A stretch of DNA of 64,000 nucleotides from UBA668 sp038234785 (lineage in GTDB: Bacteria; Actinomycetota; Acidimicrobiia; Acidimicrobiales; Ilumatobacteraceae): NCBI GenBank assembly GCA_038234785.1, contig JBBQTC010000008.1, forward strand, positions 1-64,000. The letters run 5' to 3'. The notes beneath the pieces were generated by a model that worked only from the letters and a program-made list of their open reading frames with translations, was not told the origin of the DNA and made no database searches. Position numbers and translations under genes: made by a program. Positions 7,878 to 18,094 of the stretch are shown here, one piece after another; within the stretch, counting starts at the first letter, position 1; each line of letters opens with the position of its first letter.

Positions 7878-8839
7878 GCGACGTCGAACCGGCTGCGATG
7901 ACCGTCGGTGGCACCGTCGCCACGGCGATGGTCGACGACATGCAGCCACGCTCCCCGCGCGACCAGACCCCGACTGCGACGAAGGTCACCAAGAAGCTCA
8001 CCAGCCCGTTCGGGCGAGCGATGGTGTGGCTCCTCGCGCTGCTCTGGACGGTGCCGACGTTCGGCCTGTTCATCACCTCGTTTCGCCCCGAGGTCGACAT
8101 CAAGACCACCGGTTGGTGGACGTTCTTCTCCAACCCGACCGTCACCCTGGAGAACTACAAGTCGGTGCTCGACTACACCGGCGGCAGCGGCCGGCCGTTC
8201 AGCAACTACTTCTGGAACTCCGTCGCGATCACCGTGCCGGGTGCCATCATCCCGATCGTGGTCGCCGCATTCGCGGCGTATGCACTGTCGTGGATGAAGT
8301 TCCCGGGGCGCGATGCGATCTTCGTCGGCATCGTGGCGCTGATGGTCGTGCCGCTCCAGATGTGCCTCATCCCGCTGCTGCAGTTCTTCACCAGCGGCTT
8401 CTCGCCGTTGAGTGGTGGTATCCCGCAGATCTGGGTGGCCCACACGATCTTCGCCATGCCGCTGGCGATCTTCCTGCTGCGCAACTTCATCGGCTCGTTG
8501 CCGAGCGAGGTCATCGAGGCCGCACGCGTCGACGGCGCATCGCACATGACCATCTTCACCAAGCTCGTGCTGCCGCTGTCGGTTCCGGCCATCGCATCGA
8601 TCGCCATCTTCCAGTTCCTGTGGGTGTGGAACGACCTGCTCGTCGCCAAGGTGTTCGGCGGTGGCTCGAAGAACGCTCCCATGACCTCGGCACTCATCGA
8701 CATGGTGGGGACCAAGGGCAACGACTGGCAGCTCCTCACCGCCGGTGCGTTCATCAGCATGATCGTGCCGCTCATCGTGTTCCTCTCACTTCAGCGTTAC
8801 TTCGTCCGTGGCCTGCTGGCCGGAAGCGTCAAGGGGTAG
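7874..8839 (+). CDS. Alpha-glucoside ABC transporter permease (AglG/MalG-like)
   Basis: A 321-residue permease, the partner of the preceding gene. After a 45-residue cytoplasmic N-tail it has six membrane segments; the EAA loop reads EAARVDGASHMTIF. The ATG overlaps the previous stop (ATGA), implying coupled translation. The C-terminal RYFVRGLLAGSVKG is typical of sugar MalG-type permeases. The ATPase starts 3 bases after its stop. Confidence 0.9.
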   Translation: MSDVEPAAMTVGGTVATAMVDDMQPRSPRDQTPTATKVTKKLTSPFGRAMVWLLALLWTVPTFGLFITSFRPEVDIKTTGWWTFFSNPTVTLENYKSVLDYTGGSGRPFSNYFWNSVAITVPGAIIPIVVAAFAAYALSWMKFPGRDAIFVGIVALMVVPLQMCLIPLLQFFTSGFSPLSGGIPQIWVAHTIFAMPLAIFLLRNFIGSLPSEVIEAARVDGASHMTIFTKLVLPLSVPAIASIAIFQFLWVWNDLLVAKVFGGGSKNAPMTSALIDMVGTKGNDWQLLTAGAFISMIVPLIVFLSLQRYFVRGLLAGSVKG

Positions 8840-8842
8840 TAC

Positions 8843-9994
<1,152 letters not shown>

Positions 9995-10004
9995 CCGCAG
10001 CGCA

Positions 10005-11219
10005 GTGAGGCTGCAGCTCGCCAAGCCGGCGGAGCATCCCGACATCGTCCGCTGGCCGCTGGACCAGGCGCTCGACGACTGGACGATCGAGGGTCTGCAT
10101 CGAGTCGTCGGGCTGCATCGTCACGTCGTGCGCATGGTCGAGGTGGGCCAACTCTCCTACGTCGTCAAGGAGTTGCCCGATCATCTCGCCGAACGAGAGT
10201 GGCGGCTGCTGCGCGAGCTCGTCGAAGCGGATCTGCCGACGGCCGAAGTCGTCGGCGTGGTCACCGGCCGCGACGATGACGCCGACGGGCTGCTGATCAC
10301 CCGTCACCTCGACTACTCGCTCCCCTACCGCGTCATGCTGTCGGGGCGCGGACTCCGAATCCCATACCTCGGCGATCGCGTGCTCGACGCGCTCGCTGGG
10401 CTGCTGGTGCGGCTGCACCTGGCTGGCTTCTTCTGGGGGGATTGCTCGCTCAGCAACACCCTCTTCCGACGTGACGCCGATGCGCTCTCGGCCTACATCA
10501 TCGACGTCGAGACCGGCGAGCGGCACACCTCGCTCAGCGACGGCCAGCGTCGGCTCGATCTTCAGATCGCGACGGAGAACGTCGCCGGCGACCTCCTCGA
10601 CCTGCAGATGGGCGGCATGCTGGCCGAGGGCATCGATCCCGTGGAGACGGCGCTCGCCATCGAGTCCGCGTACGAGGGCCTGTGGCAGGAGCTCACCGGC
10701 ATCGACGAGTTCAATGCCGACGAGACGTTCCGAGTCGACAAGCGACTGCGACGGTTGCACGACCTCGGGTTCGACGCGGCCGAACTCGAACTGGTCACCA
10801 CCGCCGGAGGGACGACGCTGCGGCTCGTGCCGAGGGTTGTCGAGCACGGGTTCCACGCCCAGCGCCTCCGAGCGCTCACCGGGCTGCAGTCGGGCGAGAA
10901 CCAGGCGCGACGGCTCCTCAACGACATCAGCCGGTACGGCGCCGTGCTCGAACAGCGCACCGGCCGAAAGGTGAACGACTCGATCGCGGCGGCGCGATGG
11001 CTCGACGATCGATTCGAGCCGACCATCGCCGCGATCCCGGCCGACCTCGTCGCCAAGTTGGAGCCCGCGGAGCTGTACCACCAGGTGCTCGAGCATCGCT
11101 GGTTCCTCAGTGAACGAGCGGGCGGCGACGTCGGCATGGCGGAGACGGTGGCCAGCTACGTCCGCGACGTGTTGTCGCTCGCACCGACCGAGCAGGTCCT
11201 GCACCCGACCGAACCGTGA
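10005..11219 (+). CDS. DUF4032 protein, kinase-like fold
   Basis: A 404-residue protein of the actinobacterial DUF4032 family, starting at GTG. The first 170 residues resemble a small-molecule or lipopolysaccharide-type kinase: a lysine in SYVVKELP (K55), a catalytic-loop motif WGDCSLSNTLF with D146 and N151, and a second acidic site in YIIDVETGE (D167). The substrate is unknown. It is 10 bases after the ATPase gene and is probably the last gene of the alpha-glucoside operon, which makes a sugar or carbohydrate-linked substrate an attractive guess. The family is firm; kinase activity is inferred from the motif pattern. Confidence 0.8.
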   Translation: MRLQLAKPAEHPDIVRWPLDQALDDWTIEGLHRVVGLHRHVVRMVEVGQLSYVVKELPDHLAEREWRLLRELVEADLPTAEVVGVVTGRDDDADGLLITRHLDYSLPYRVMLSGRGLRIPYLGDRVLDALAGLLVRLHLAGFFWGDCSLSNTLFRRDADALSAYIIDVETGERHTSLSDGQRRLDLQIATENVAGDLLDLQMGGMLAEGIDPVETALAIESAYEGLWQELTGIDEFNADETFRVDKRLRRLHDLGFDAAELELVTTAGGTTLRLVPRVVEHGFHAQRLRALTGLQSGENQARRLLNDISRYGAVLEQRTGRKVNDSIAAARWLDDRFEPTIAAIPADLVAKLEPAELYHQVLEHRWFLSERAGGDVGMAETVASYVRDVLSLAPTEQVLHPTEP

Positions 11220-11231
11220 GGCGTTCGGTCG

Positions 11232-12239
11232 TCAGGCGGCCGACTCGAACTCGCTCCACACGGAATCGCCGTCGTCGTGTGCCATGACGCGCGACCGCAG
11301 CACCTCGCGCTGCTGCACCGCTGCCAGCGCCGGCTGGTCGATGGTGGCCCAACGGACGAGTTCGTTCCAGAACCGATCGATGAGCTCACTTCCGGCGACA
11401 GTGCCCCCATCGACGGTGCGGAACCGGACCGACGCGCACTCGCCGAGGTACAGCCGGAGCGACCGAACGTGGATGTCCTCGTCGGTGCGGATCCGCTCGA
11501 CGATCTCGGCCGCCTCGGCGGCTTGCGCACGTCGATCGACGAACAGGTCACTCGTACGCAGGATCTCCTGCGTCGCGGCGAAGCCGATCTCGGCGCGGAA
11601 CTCGATGACGAGCAGGTTCATCAGCAATGAGAGGAGCCCTTCGATCTCCGCTGGCAGCTCCGGCATGAACCTGGCGCCCATCTCCGGACGGGCGATGTTC
11701 TCCGGCGGATCGACGTCGGGGTACGCGCCCTCGCCGAATGCGAGGTCGCGCGCTGCGAACCACATCGCGTCGTGGGCACCGACACCATCGACACCGCCCT
11801 CATCGAAACCGTGGGCCTTCAGTAGGCCCTTGTCGAGATGACCGATGGCCATCTCGCTGATGTCGTCGACGACATGGGGCGCGAGGGACGGAAAGGTGAT
11901 GTCCGCCAGCAGTCGCCCGCGGGCCTCGATCTTGCCGGTGATGGTCAACGAGTTCCAGAACGTCTCGCCGAGACCGTGGCGCAACAGCACGCGGGACTGC
12001 TCGACGGTCGGCAACCGGACCCCACCCAACAGGGACGCGTCCGCGGACAGTGGTGCCCCTCCACGTTCGATCAAGGCCCGCTCCCACGCTCGCAACGCTG
12101 GTTCGCGCACGAGCGCGCGCGGCGGCTGATAGGAGCCATCGGGGTGGAAGCCTCCGTGCATGACGCGGCCCGTGACGACGTGCGGAGCGAGGCCGGGATG
12201 GTCGAGCATCAGCTCTTCCTCGGTGAACACGAGTGTCAT
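11232..12239 (-). CDS. Conserved hypothetical protein, possibly ferritin-like in its C-terminal half
   Basis: A 335-residue soluble protein I cannot assign. The C-terminal 140 residues are helical and rich in acidic residues spaced as in ferritin-like four-helix bundles (LVIEFRAEIGF, then RTDEDIHVRSLRLYLGE), so a di-metal or structural bundle is possible but unproven. The N-terminal 180 residues match nothing I know. The start is well supported: TACGCT lies 6 bases before the ATG at 12239, the pattern of a leaderless promoter. It converges on the DUF4032 gene, leaving 12 bases between the stops. Confidence 0.7.
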   Translation of the reverse strand: MTLVFTEEELMLDHPGLAPHVVTGRVMHGGFHPDGSYQPPRALVREPALRAWERALIERGGAPLSADASLLGGVRLPTVEQSRVLLRHGLGETFWNSLTITGKIEARGRLLADITFPSLAPHVVDDISEMAIGHLDKGLLKAHGFDEGGVDGVGAHDAMWFAARDLAFGEGAYPDVDPPENIARPEMGARFMPELPAEIEGLLSLLMNLLVIEFRAEIGFAATQEILRTSDLFVDRRAQAAEAAEIVERIRTDEDIHVRSLRLYLGECASVRFRTVDGGTVAGSELIDRFWNELVRWATIDQPALAAVQQREVLRSRVMAHDDGDSVWSEFESAA

Positions 12240-12278
12240 GCCACAAGCGTACGCGCTCGTCGGTAGCCTGGTTGCCCG

Positions 12279-12884
12279 ATGAGCCAGCTCAAGAACCGCC
12301 TCCAGGCCCTGTCGTTGCTCGACCGCGCCTTTTCCTCCTTCACCGATGCCGAACTCGAGGCCCTGGTGGCCACCCTTCCTGACGACCACCGCGAAGCGAT
12401 CGACGAGATCTGTGGCGCAAAGGAGGGCGGGTTCACCGATCCCGCAGCTCGTACGCTCGCGATGCGGACCACCGCCACTCGCGGCCGGATGACCGGGGGC
12501 CTCGAGCAGCTGAGCTCGCTCGTCACCGATCCCTGCCTCGCGAAGTGCATCGAGTTGCTCGGCGAGAACTCCGACAACCCAACCGAGCCGCAGCTGCTGG
12601 AGGCCACGCCCACGCTGATCGAGGAGTTCGGTCTTGCCACCACGCGCCTCATGCTGGCGTCGTCGGTCGCAGGTGAGGCGGCAGCATCGGTGATGCTCAG
12701 TCGAGTGCTCAAGCACGACGAGACGCTGGCACTCCCGCCCGTCGAGGTCACAGAGGTGAACGTCCTCCCCGCTCCGAAGGCCGACGACGACCTCAAGGCG
12801 AAGCGGAAGGCGTTGAAGGAGAAGAAGCAGGCCGAATCGCGCCAGCGTCGCGACCAGCAGGCGAAGGCCGCCCGCCGCGTCTGA
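12279..12884 (+). CDS. Conserved hypothetical protein with charged C-terminal tail
   Basis: A 201-residue protein of unknown function. Residues 1-150 are mainly helical, with no enzyme motif seen. The last 45 residues (ADDDLKAKRKALKEKKQAES onward) are very rich in Lys, Arg, Gln and Ala, and probably form a helix or coiled coil able to touch nucleic acid or ribosomes. A TAGCCT box lies 9 bases before the ATG. It diverges from the preceding gene and ends 5 bases before the convergent ogt gene. Confidence 0.7.
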   Translation: MSQLKNRLQALSLLDRAFSSFTDAELEALVATLPDDHREAIDEICGAKEGGFTDPAARTLAMRTTATRGRMTGGLEQLSSLVTDPCLAKCIELLGENSDNPTEPQLLEATPTLIEEFGLATTRLMLASSVAGEAAASVMLSRVLKHDETLALPPVEVTEVNVLPAPKADDDLKAKRKALKEKKQAESRQRRDQQAKAARRV

Positions 12885-12889
12885 CGACG

Positions 12890-13399
12890 TCAGAGCAGGG
12901 TGAGCTCACCCTGTTCGTGGTGCAACAACCACGCCTTGGTCTCGACGCCGGCGGCGAAGCCGGTGAGCTTGCCGGTACTGCCGATCACTCGGTGGCACGG
13001 CACGATGATGCTGATCGGGTTGCGACCGTTCGCTGCGCCGACGGCACGCGACTTGTTCGGGTCGCCGAGCCGACGCGCCTGCTCCCCGTAGGAGATCGTC
13101 GTGCCGTACGGGATCTCGCGCAGCACCTGCCAGGCCTGATGTTGGAACTCGGTGCCGACCGGGTCGAGCGGGATGTCGAACTCGCGTCGCTCGCCCGCGA
13201 AGTACTCGGTGAGCTGACGTACCGCCTCGGCGAGGATGCGATCCGCGGCAGCGCCACTCTCACGGCCACCACGTGCGACGAGCACGCGGTCCGGCCGCTC
13301 GCCGGGCCAGAGCACCGCCCGCAGGCCGGTGCCGCTCGCGATCAGGACGAGTTCCCCCACGGGGGATCTCATCGTGGTGGAGGTGAGTTCTTCGGTCAT
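12890..13399 (-). CDS. ogt: Methylated-DNA--protein-cysteine methyltransferase
   Basis: A 169-residue suicide repair enzyme that transfers alkyl groups from O6-alkylguanine in DNA to its own cysteine. The active-site motif IIVPCHRVIG contains acceptor C135, and the DNA-binding helix region (YGTTISYGEQARRLG) lies upstream as expected. It starts 11 bases after the Ada-AlkA fusion gene, so the two form one alkylation-repair operon. Length and motifs are standard. Confidence 0.95.
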   Translation of the reverse strand: MTEELTSTTMRSPVGELVLIASGTGLRAVLWPGERPDRVLVARGGRESGAAADRILAEAVRQLTEYFAGERREFDIPLDPVGTEFQHQAWQVLREIPYGTTISYGEQARRLGDPNKSRAVGAANGRNPISIIVPCHRVIGSTGKLTGFAAGVETKAWLLHHEQGELTLL

Positions 13400-13410
13400 G
13401 TCTGGCTCCT

Positions 13411-14859
13411 TCACAAGCTGGCCCACAGATGGTGCAGCGCGTACGAGCGCCACGGGCTCCATGCCGCGGCGAGCGCCGCGGCCGATCTCGGCGACCCGTC
13501 CGCGCCGAGCGCGACCAGCGCGTTCCGTACCCCGATGTCGGTCGGCAGGAACACGTCGGGATCTCCGAGCGCGCGCATCGCGACGTAGCCCGCCGTCCAC
13601 GGACCGATGCCGGGCACGTCGTGCAGCGCAGCTGCGGTAGTGACGCGGTCGCTGCCGGCGTCGAGTTCGATGCGTCCGTCGGCGATGCGGGCGCACGATT
13701 CGATCAGCGCAGCGCCACGAGCCCTCGGCATCGCGAAGTCATCGGGCCGTAGTGATGCGATCGTGGTCGCGGACGGAAATGCGTGGGTCACCTGCCCGAC
13801 CGGGTTCGCGAGGGGCTCACCGTGCGCCGCGACGAGACGCGTTGCAAGGGTGCGGGCGCCAGCCACACTGACCTGTTGGCCGAGCACGGCTCGGACCACG
13901 AGTTCGGTGCCATCAGGGTGCCCGGGGGCACGAAGGCCCGGACGCTTGCGGACCAGCGCAGCGAGCATCGGGTCGGTACCCAGATGGTCGTCGATGCGGA
14001 TGGGGTCGCTGTCGAGATCGAGCAGACGGCGCGTTCGCTGGACGGCTGCCTGCACGTCGGAGACGTCGTCGAGGACGAGCTGGCAGGAGACGTTGCCGGC
14101 AGTGACGGACACCGAGACGACCCCGTTCCCGTGGGCGAGCCGCAGCGCCCGGCGATACACGCCGGACTCGATCGACTCGGTCATGGGCACGGCGCGCGTC
14201 GCGAGGAAACCGAACAGCGCATCGCTGTCGAACGGCTGTCGGCAGGCGAGGCGCACCGTGAGCGGACCGCCAACGCTGGTGGGCGCCTTCGCATCACGCA
14301 GCGCCGTCGGCGAGGAGGCGAACACCTCGCGAACGGTGTCGTTGAACTGGCGAACGCTCTGGAACCCGCTGGCGAAGGCGACGTCGGTGATGGGCAACGT
14401 CGTCGTCTCGATCAGGATGCGTGCGGTCTGGGCGCGCTGGGCGCGGGCGAGCGCGAGCGGACCGGACCCGACTTCGGCGACGAGCAGGCGATGGACCTGA
14501 CGTTCGCTGTACCCGAGGCGCTCCGCGAGACCGGTCACGCCGTCCCGGTCCACGAGTCCGTCGGCGATCAGCCGCATCGCGCGACCCACCACGTCGGCGC
14601 GCGTGTTCCACTCCGGAGAACCAGGCGACGCATCGGGTCGGCATCGCTTGCAGGCCCGGTAGCCGTGCGCCTGGGCGGTCGCCGCAGCGACGAAGAACTC
14701 GACGTTCGTTCGCTTCGGGGTGATGGCGGGACACGACGGCCGGCAGTAGATGCCGGTGGTGCGCACGGCCGTCACGAACCACCCGTCGAAACGGGAGTCG
14801 CGGCTCTGGATGGCCCGGTAGCACTGGTCGTGGTCGAGGATCACGGCACCAGTGTGCAC
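13411..14859 (-). CDS. Ada-like regulator fused to AlkA-type 3-methyladenine DNA glycosylase
   Basis: A 482-residue repair protein. Residues 1-80 are the Ada methyl-phosphotriester domain with four zinc cysteines (C39, C43, C70, C73), where the first is the usual alkyl acceptor. Residues about 85-190 are an AraC-type helix-turn-helix pair (SERQVHRLLVAEVGSGPL, ASGFQSVRQFNDTVREVF). Residues about 195-482 are AlkA-like, with the helix-hairpin-helix VPGIGPWTAGYVAMRAL and a following Asp in FLPTDIGVRN. It should excise alkylated bases and, once methylated, activate itself and ogt just downstream. A GTG at 14844 is an alternative start. Similar fusions are common in Actinobacteria. Confidence 0.93.
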   Translation of the reverse strand: MHTGAVILDHDQCYRAIQSRDSRFDGWFVTAVRTTGIYCRPSCPAITPKRTNVEFFVAAATAQAHGYRACKRCRPDASPGSPEWNTRADVVGRAMRLIADGLVDRDGVTGLAERLGYSERQVHRLLVAEVGSGPLALARAQRAQTARILIETTTLPITDVAFASGFQSVRQFNDTVREVFASSPTALRDAKAPTSVGGPLTVRLACRQPFDSDALFGFLATRAVPMTESIESGVYRRALRLAHGNGVVSVSVTAGNVSCQLVLDDVSDVQAAVQRTRRLLDLDSDPIRIDDHLGTDPMLAALVRKRPGLRAPGHPDGTELVVRAVLGQQVSVAGARTLATRLVAAHGEPLANPVGQVTHAFPSATTIASLRPDDFAMPRARGAALIESCARIADGRIELDAGSDRVTTAAALHDVPGIGPWTAGYVAMRALGDPDVFLPTDIGVRNALVALGADGSPRSAAALAAAWSPWRSYALHHLWASL

Positions 14860-14909
14860 CAGTCGACGCGGTCTGACGAGCGGGTTTCGGACATCACCGT
14901 TCGCCAGGT

Positions 14910-15785
14910 TCAGTCGAGCGCGGTGACATCGACCGAGACCATCAGCGACTGGCCGCCACTGGGTCCGATCACGACACCTCGAACCGGGGCGACATCGTCG
15001 TAGTCGCGTCCCCAGCCGACGGTGACGTGACGCAGCGGCGGCATCTGGTCGTTCGTGGGGTCGAAGTCGAGCCAGCCGAGCTCACCGGCCCATACCGAGC
15101 ACCAGGCGTGGGACGCATCGACACCGACGAGTTTCGGTTCGCCGGGAGGCGGCATGGTCTCGATGTAGCCGCTGACGTAGCGCGCCGGCAGCCCCACCGA
15201 TCTCAATGCCGCTGCTGCGACGTGGGCGAAGTCCTGGCACACGCCGCGACGCTCGGCGAGCACGGTGGTGAGCGCGGTGGTGACGTCGGTGAATCCGGGG
15301 TCGAATCGGAAGCCGGTGAAGATGCGATGGCACAGGCCACTCACCGCATCGGCGATCGAGCGGCCATCGACGAACTCCGGAGCGGTGAGCTCGCGCAGCG
15401 CCGGGAGATCGGGGGTGAGGGTGGTGTGGGCGAGATACGGACCCAGGTCCAGCGCGAGCGGACCGCGGGCCTCGGCCGCGCGGGCGGCGATGGAGGTCCA
15501 CGACACGGTGGCGGTGTCGATGGGCGGTGGCTGCATGGAGACGACGATCAGGGAGTCGACGACGAGCGACGAATGCGGGCGATGCACGGCGAACTGGGTG
15601 ACGGCATTGCCGAACTGGTCGAGCGTGTATTCGATCTCGTCCGGTTGCGGATCGATGCGCAACTCGACGGACTCGACCTGCTGCCACGCGGTCGGGCGTG
15701 GCGCGAGGTGGGTCGTCGTGAAGCCGTCGGCCATGGGTTGTCCGTAGGTGTACTCGGTACGGTGCGAGACGCGGAATCGGGCCAT
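14910..15785 (-). CDS. Transglutaminase-like cysteine peptidase of the amidoligase operon
   Basis: A 291-residue transglutaminase-fold protein with the N-terminal beta domain common to this group (FRVSHRTEYTYGQPM). The catalytic triad is visible as C183 (RRGVCQDFAH), H226 (DASHAWC) and D242 (LDFDPTND). In this conserved gene set it is predicted to cleave or exchange amide bonds in peptides made by the neighbouring ATP-grasp ligases. It is the last of four genes on the strand, 4 bases after the fusion gene. No signal peptide is seen, so it should be cytosolic. Confidence 0.9.
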   Translation of the reverse strand: MARFRVSHRTEYTYGQPMADGFTTTHLAPRPTAWQQVESVELRIDPQPDEIEYTLDQFGNAVTQFAVHRPHSSLVVDSLIVVSMQPPPIDTATVSWTSIAARAAEARGPLALDLGPYLAHTTLTPDLPALRELTAPEFVDGRSIADAVSGLCHRIFTGFRFDPGFTDVTTALTTVLAERRGVCQDFAHVAAAALRSVGLPARYVSGYIETMPPPGEPKLVGVDASHAWCSVWAGELGWLDFDPTNDQMPPLRHVTVGWGRDYDDVAPVRGVVIGPSGGQSLMVSVDVTALD

Positions 15786-15789
15786 GCGC

Positions 15790-18087
15790 TCACTGCCCCC
15801 GCACGACGGTGGGGTTCACCGGGTCCGCGAACCACCGGGCGACGATGGCACCGGAGAGTTGCAGGATCGGACCACGAACCTGCAGCACGAGTTCGTCCAG
15901 CGAGACTCGCCGACCGTTGACCGCCGCGGTCTCGACCATCGCCAACGCCTGGAGGCTGGCATCCTGCACGAGCGCAGATCCTTCCGGCCAGGCCAGCCCG
16001 GCGGTGTGTTCGCGAAGTCGATCGAGTTGGTACGCGAGGCTGCGGGGGTTCGCGTCGTCGCGCAGCAACAGGTCGAGGACCGCATGGAGATCGAACTCGC
16101 TTCGGTACCTGCGACGGTATGCGACCAGGCTCTCGTTGGCGGACAGCACCGCGTCGGCGAGGGGTTGTTCGGCGAACGGTGGCGCCACCACGCCGAGCAC
16201 GGCCTCGACCGAGCCGAGGACGGCCAGGGTGCGCTCGATGCGCCGGCCGAGGTCGAGGAATCGCCATGCCGGTCCTCGCACCGTGCTCTCCATCACCAGC
16301 CCGGACAGCGCAGCAAGATCGACGAGTGCGACGTCGAGTTCCTCGGGAAGGGCCACGCCGTCGACGAGCCGGGCGTGGACGTCGGCGAGACGCCCGAGCA
16401 CGCGGCCCGTCGTGACGCTCAGGTACTCGCGAACCGACGTCGCCTCCTGCACCAAGGCGGCGATCTGGACCGCCGTGGCCGCCGAGGTCGCAGCCAACTC
16501 ATCGACGAAGGCGTCGAAGGGGGCCGTCTCGCCAAGGGTGGCGGCGGGCGCGGCACGGGCTGCACGGAGCAACGCGGCCACACCGATGGTCCAGGCACCG
16601 TCGGCAAGGGTGAGCAACATCGGATCCTGCTCGAGTTGGGTCGTCACCACGCTCGTGGCTCGCGCCGCGACCTCGGCACGCTCGGCGGCGCGTCCGAGCC
16701 AGTACAACGCATCGGCGACCCGCTTGGGAACCGACCCACCGAAGTCGACCTGTGGAGGGTTGGTCACATGGAGCGGACGGACCGGCGCACCGGCTCCCAC
16801 CACCCACACGTCCTTCACCATCTCCGCCGTCGGGGACGCCGGCTGGTCCCCCGGTGCGAGCACCCGCCCGACACCACCTCGCATCACGACGTACTCGCCG
16901 TCGACGCAGGCGACGTGCAAGCGAAGAACGACCGGTCGGGCCTGTACGGCGTGGTCCCCTTCGCCGACGAACACCGGAGATGTCCCGAGCGCCGTCCCGT
17001 CCGCCAGCAACGGCAGATCGAGCGGCCGACCGAGCAGGTGCTCCGCAGCCACGGAGAGGAACGGGGCGATCTGCGGTGCCTCCGCGATGCCACTGCCGTA
17101 GGCATTCGCGAGCGTGACTCCCCCGGCTCTGGCGCCCCACACGAGCCCCGGCACGCCGGATCCACCGCCGAGATGGCCGGGCTCCAGCGGGTCCAGTTGC
17201 GCATCGACCACACGCCGATAGACGACATCGATCGGGTCGAGCCCGTCGAGCACACGCAGCCAGAGCCGGCCGGCGCGCATCACGACATCGGCACCCTCGA
17301 CGAGGTGGATGCCGAGACGCATCGCGAGGTAGCTGTGTTCGACGTAGGTCGGATCGCCCGGGCCGGCCGTCAGCAGGACCGCGCGAGGACTGGCGCTCCC
17401 CCGCGGAGCGCTCGCAGTGAGCGCCCGTCGAAGGGTGTCGGCGTGATCGTGGATTCCAGCCGCCCCGACGGCACGAAGCCCGTCCGGCATCACCCGGGCC
17501 ATGACCGAACGGTTCAGCAGCGCGTAGCCGAGCCCCGTCGGCGCGTCGGTGAGGTCCTGCACCACGTTCCACTTGCCCGACGCATCGCGAACGACGTCGA
17601 TCGCGTAGTGGACCAGCCATGTCCGCGCGCCGTCGTCGCCCGTGACCGGTCGATAGCCCGGCAGCGAGTGCAAGAGGTCGGCGGGAAGCACCCCGTCTGC
17701 GATCAAGCGCCTCGGTCCGTAACAGTCCGCCAGCAGGCCCTCGAGCGCTCGCATGCGGTGGACCGCGCCCTCTGTGAGGACGTGGAACTCCTGAGCGGCG
17801 AGCACGAAGGGAATCGGATCGAGGCGCCATGGATGACTGGCGGCTCGCTCCGCGTGCGTGTTGCCGCGGCGGTCCGTGGCGAGCGTCAGGTCGTGAACGA
17901 GGTGACCCGTCCCCTCCGCGTCGAGCAGACGTTCCGCCTGTCGCTGGCGGCTCGACAGCACGGCCGGATCGAACGCCCCGAGTGCTCTCGCCACGGGCTG
18001 CCACTCGGGCCGCGCCTCGCCGTCGAGGCCGATCACTTCGTCGTATCGACCGGGAGCGGGTGCATACCGAAGAACGTCGTACGTCAT
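15790..18087 (-). CDS. Circularly permuted ATP-grasp / alpha-E fusion protein
   Basis: A 765-residue fusion. Residues about 60-440 match the circularly permuted ATP-grasp family (DUF404/407 type) and about 450-765 match the alpha-E helical domain (DUF403). Compared with the intact ATP-grasp gene at 19027, the ligase half has diverged: the segment corresponding to VYRRVDDLFLDP is VYRRVVDAQLDPLEPG, and the late segment VIKPANESGGYG, which carries ATP-binding residues, is absent. It may be a non-catalytic partner of the stand-alone ligase. It starts 7 bases after the alpha-E gene. Confidence 0.85.
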   Translation of the reverse strand: MTYDVLRYAPAPGRYDEVIGLDGEARPEWQPVARALGAFDPAVLSSRQRQAERLLDAEGTGHLVHDLTLATDRRGNTHAERAASHPWRLDPIPFVLAAQEFHVLTEGAVHRMRALEGLLADCYGPRRLIADGVLPADLLHSLPGYRPVTGDDGARTWLVHYAIDVVRDASGKWNVVQDLTDAPTGLGYALLNRSVMARVMPDGLRAVGAAGIHDHADTLRRALTASAPRGSASPRAVLLTAGPGDPTYVEHSYLAMRLGIHLVEGADVVMRAGRLWLRVLDGLDPIDVVYRRVVDAQLDPLEPGHLGGGSGVPGLVWGARAGGVTLANAYGSGIAEAPQIAPFLSVAAEHLLGRPLDLPLLADGTALGTSPVFVGEGDHAVQARPVVLRLHVACVDGEYVVMRGGVGRVLAPGDQPASPTAEMVKDVWVVGAGAPVRPLHVTNPPQVDFGGSVPKRVADALYWLGRAAERAEVAARATSVVTTQLEQDPMLLTLADGAWTIGVAALLRAARAAPAATLGETAPFDAFVDELAATSAATAVQIAALVQEATSVREYLSVTTGRVLGRLADVHARLVDGVALPEELDVALVDLAALSGLVMESTVRGPAWRFLDLGRRIERTLAVLGSVEAVLGVVAPPFAEQPLADAVLSANESLVAYRRRYRSEFDLHAVLDLLLRDDANPRSLAYQLDRLREHTAGLAWPEGSALVQDASLQALAMVETAAVNGRRVSLDELVLQVRGPILQLSGAIVARWFADPVNPTVVRGQ

Positions 18088-18094
18088 GGCGTGC

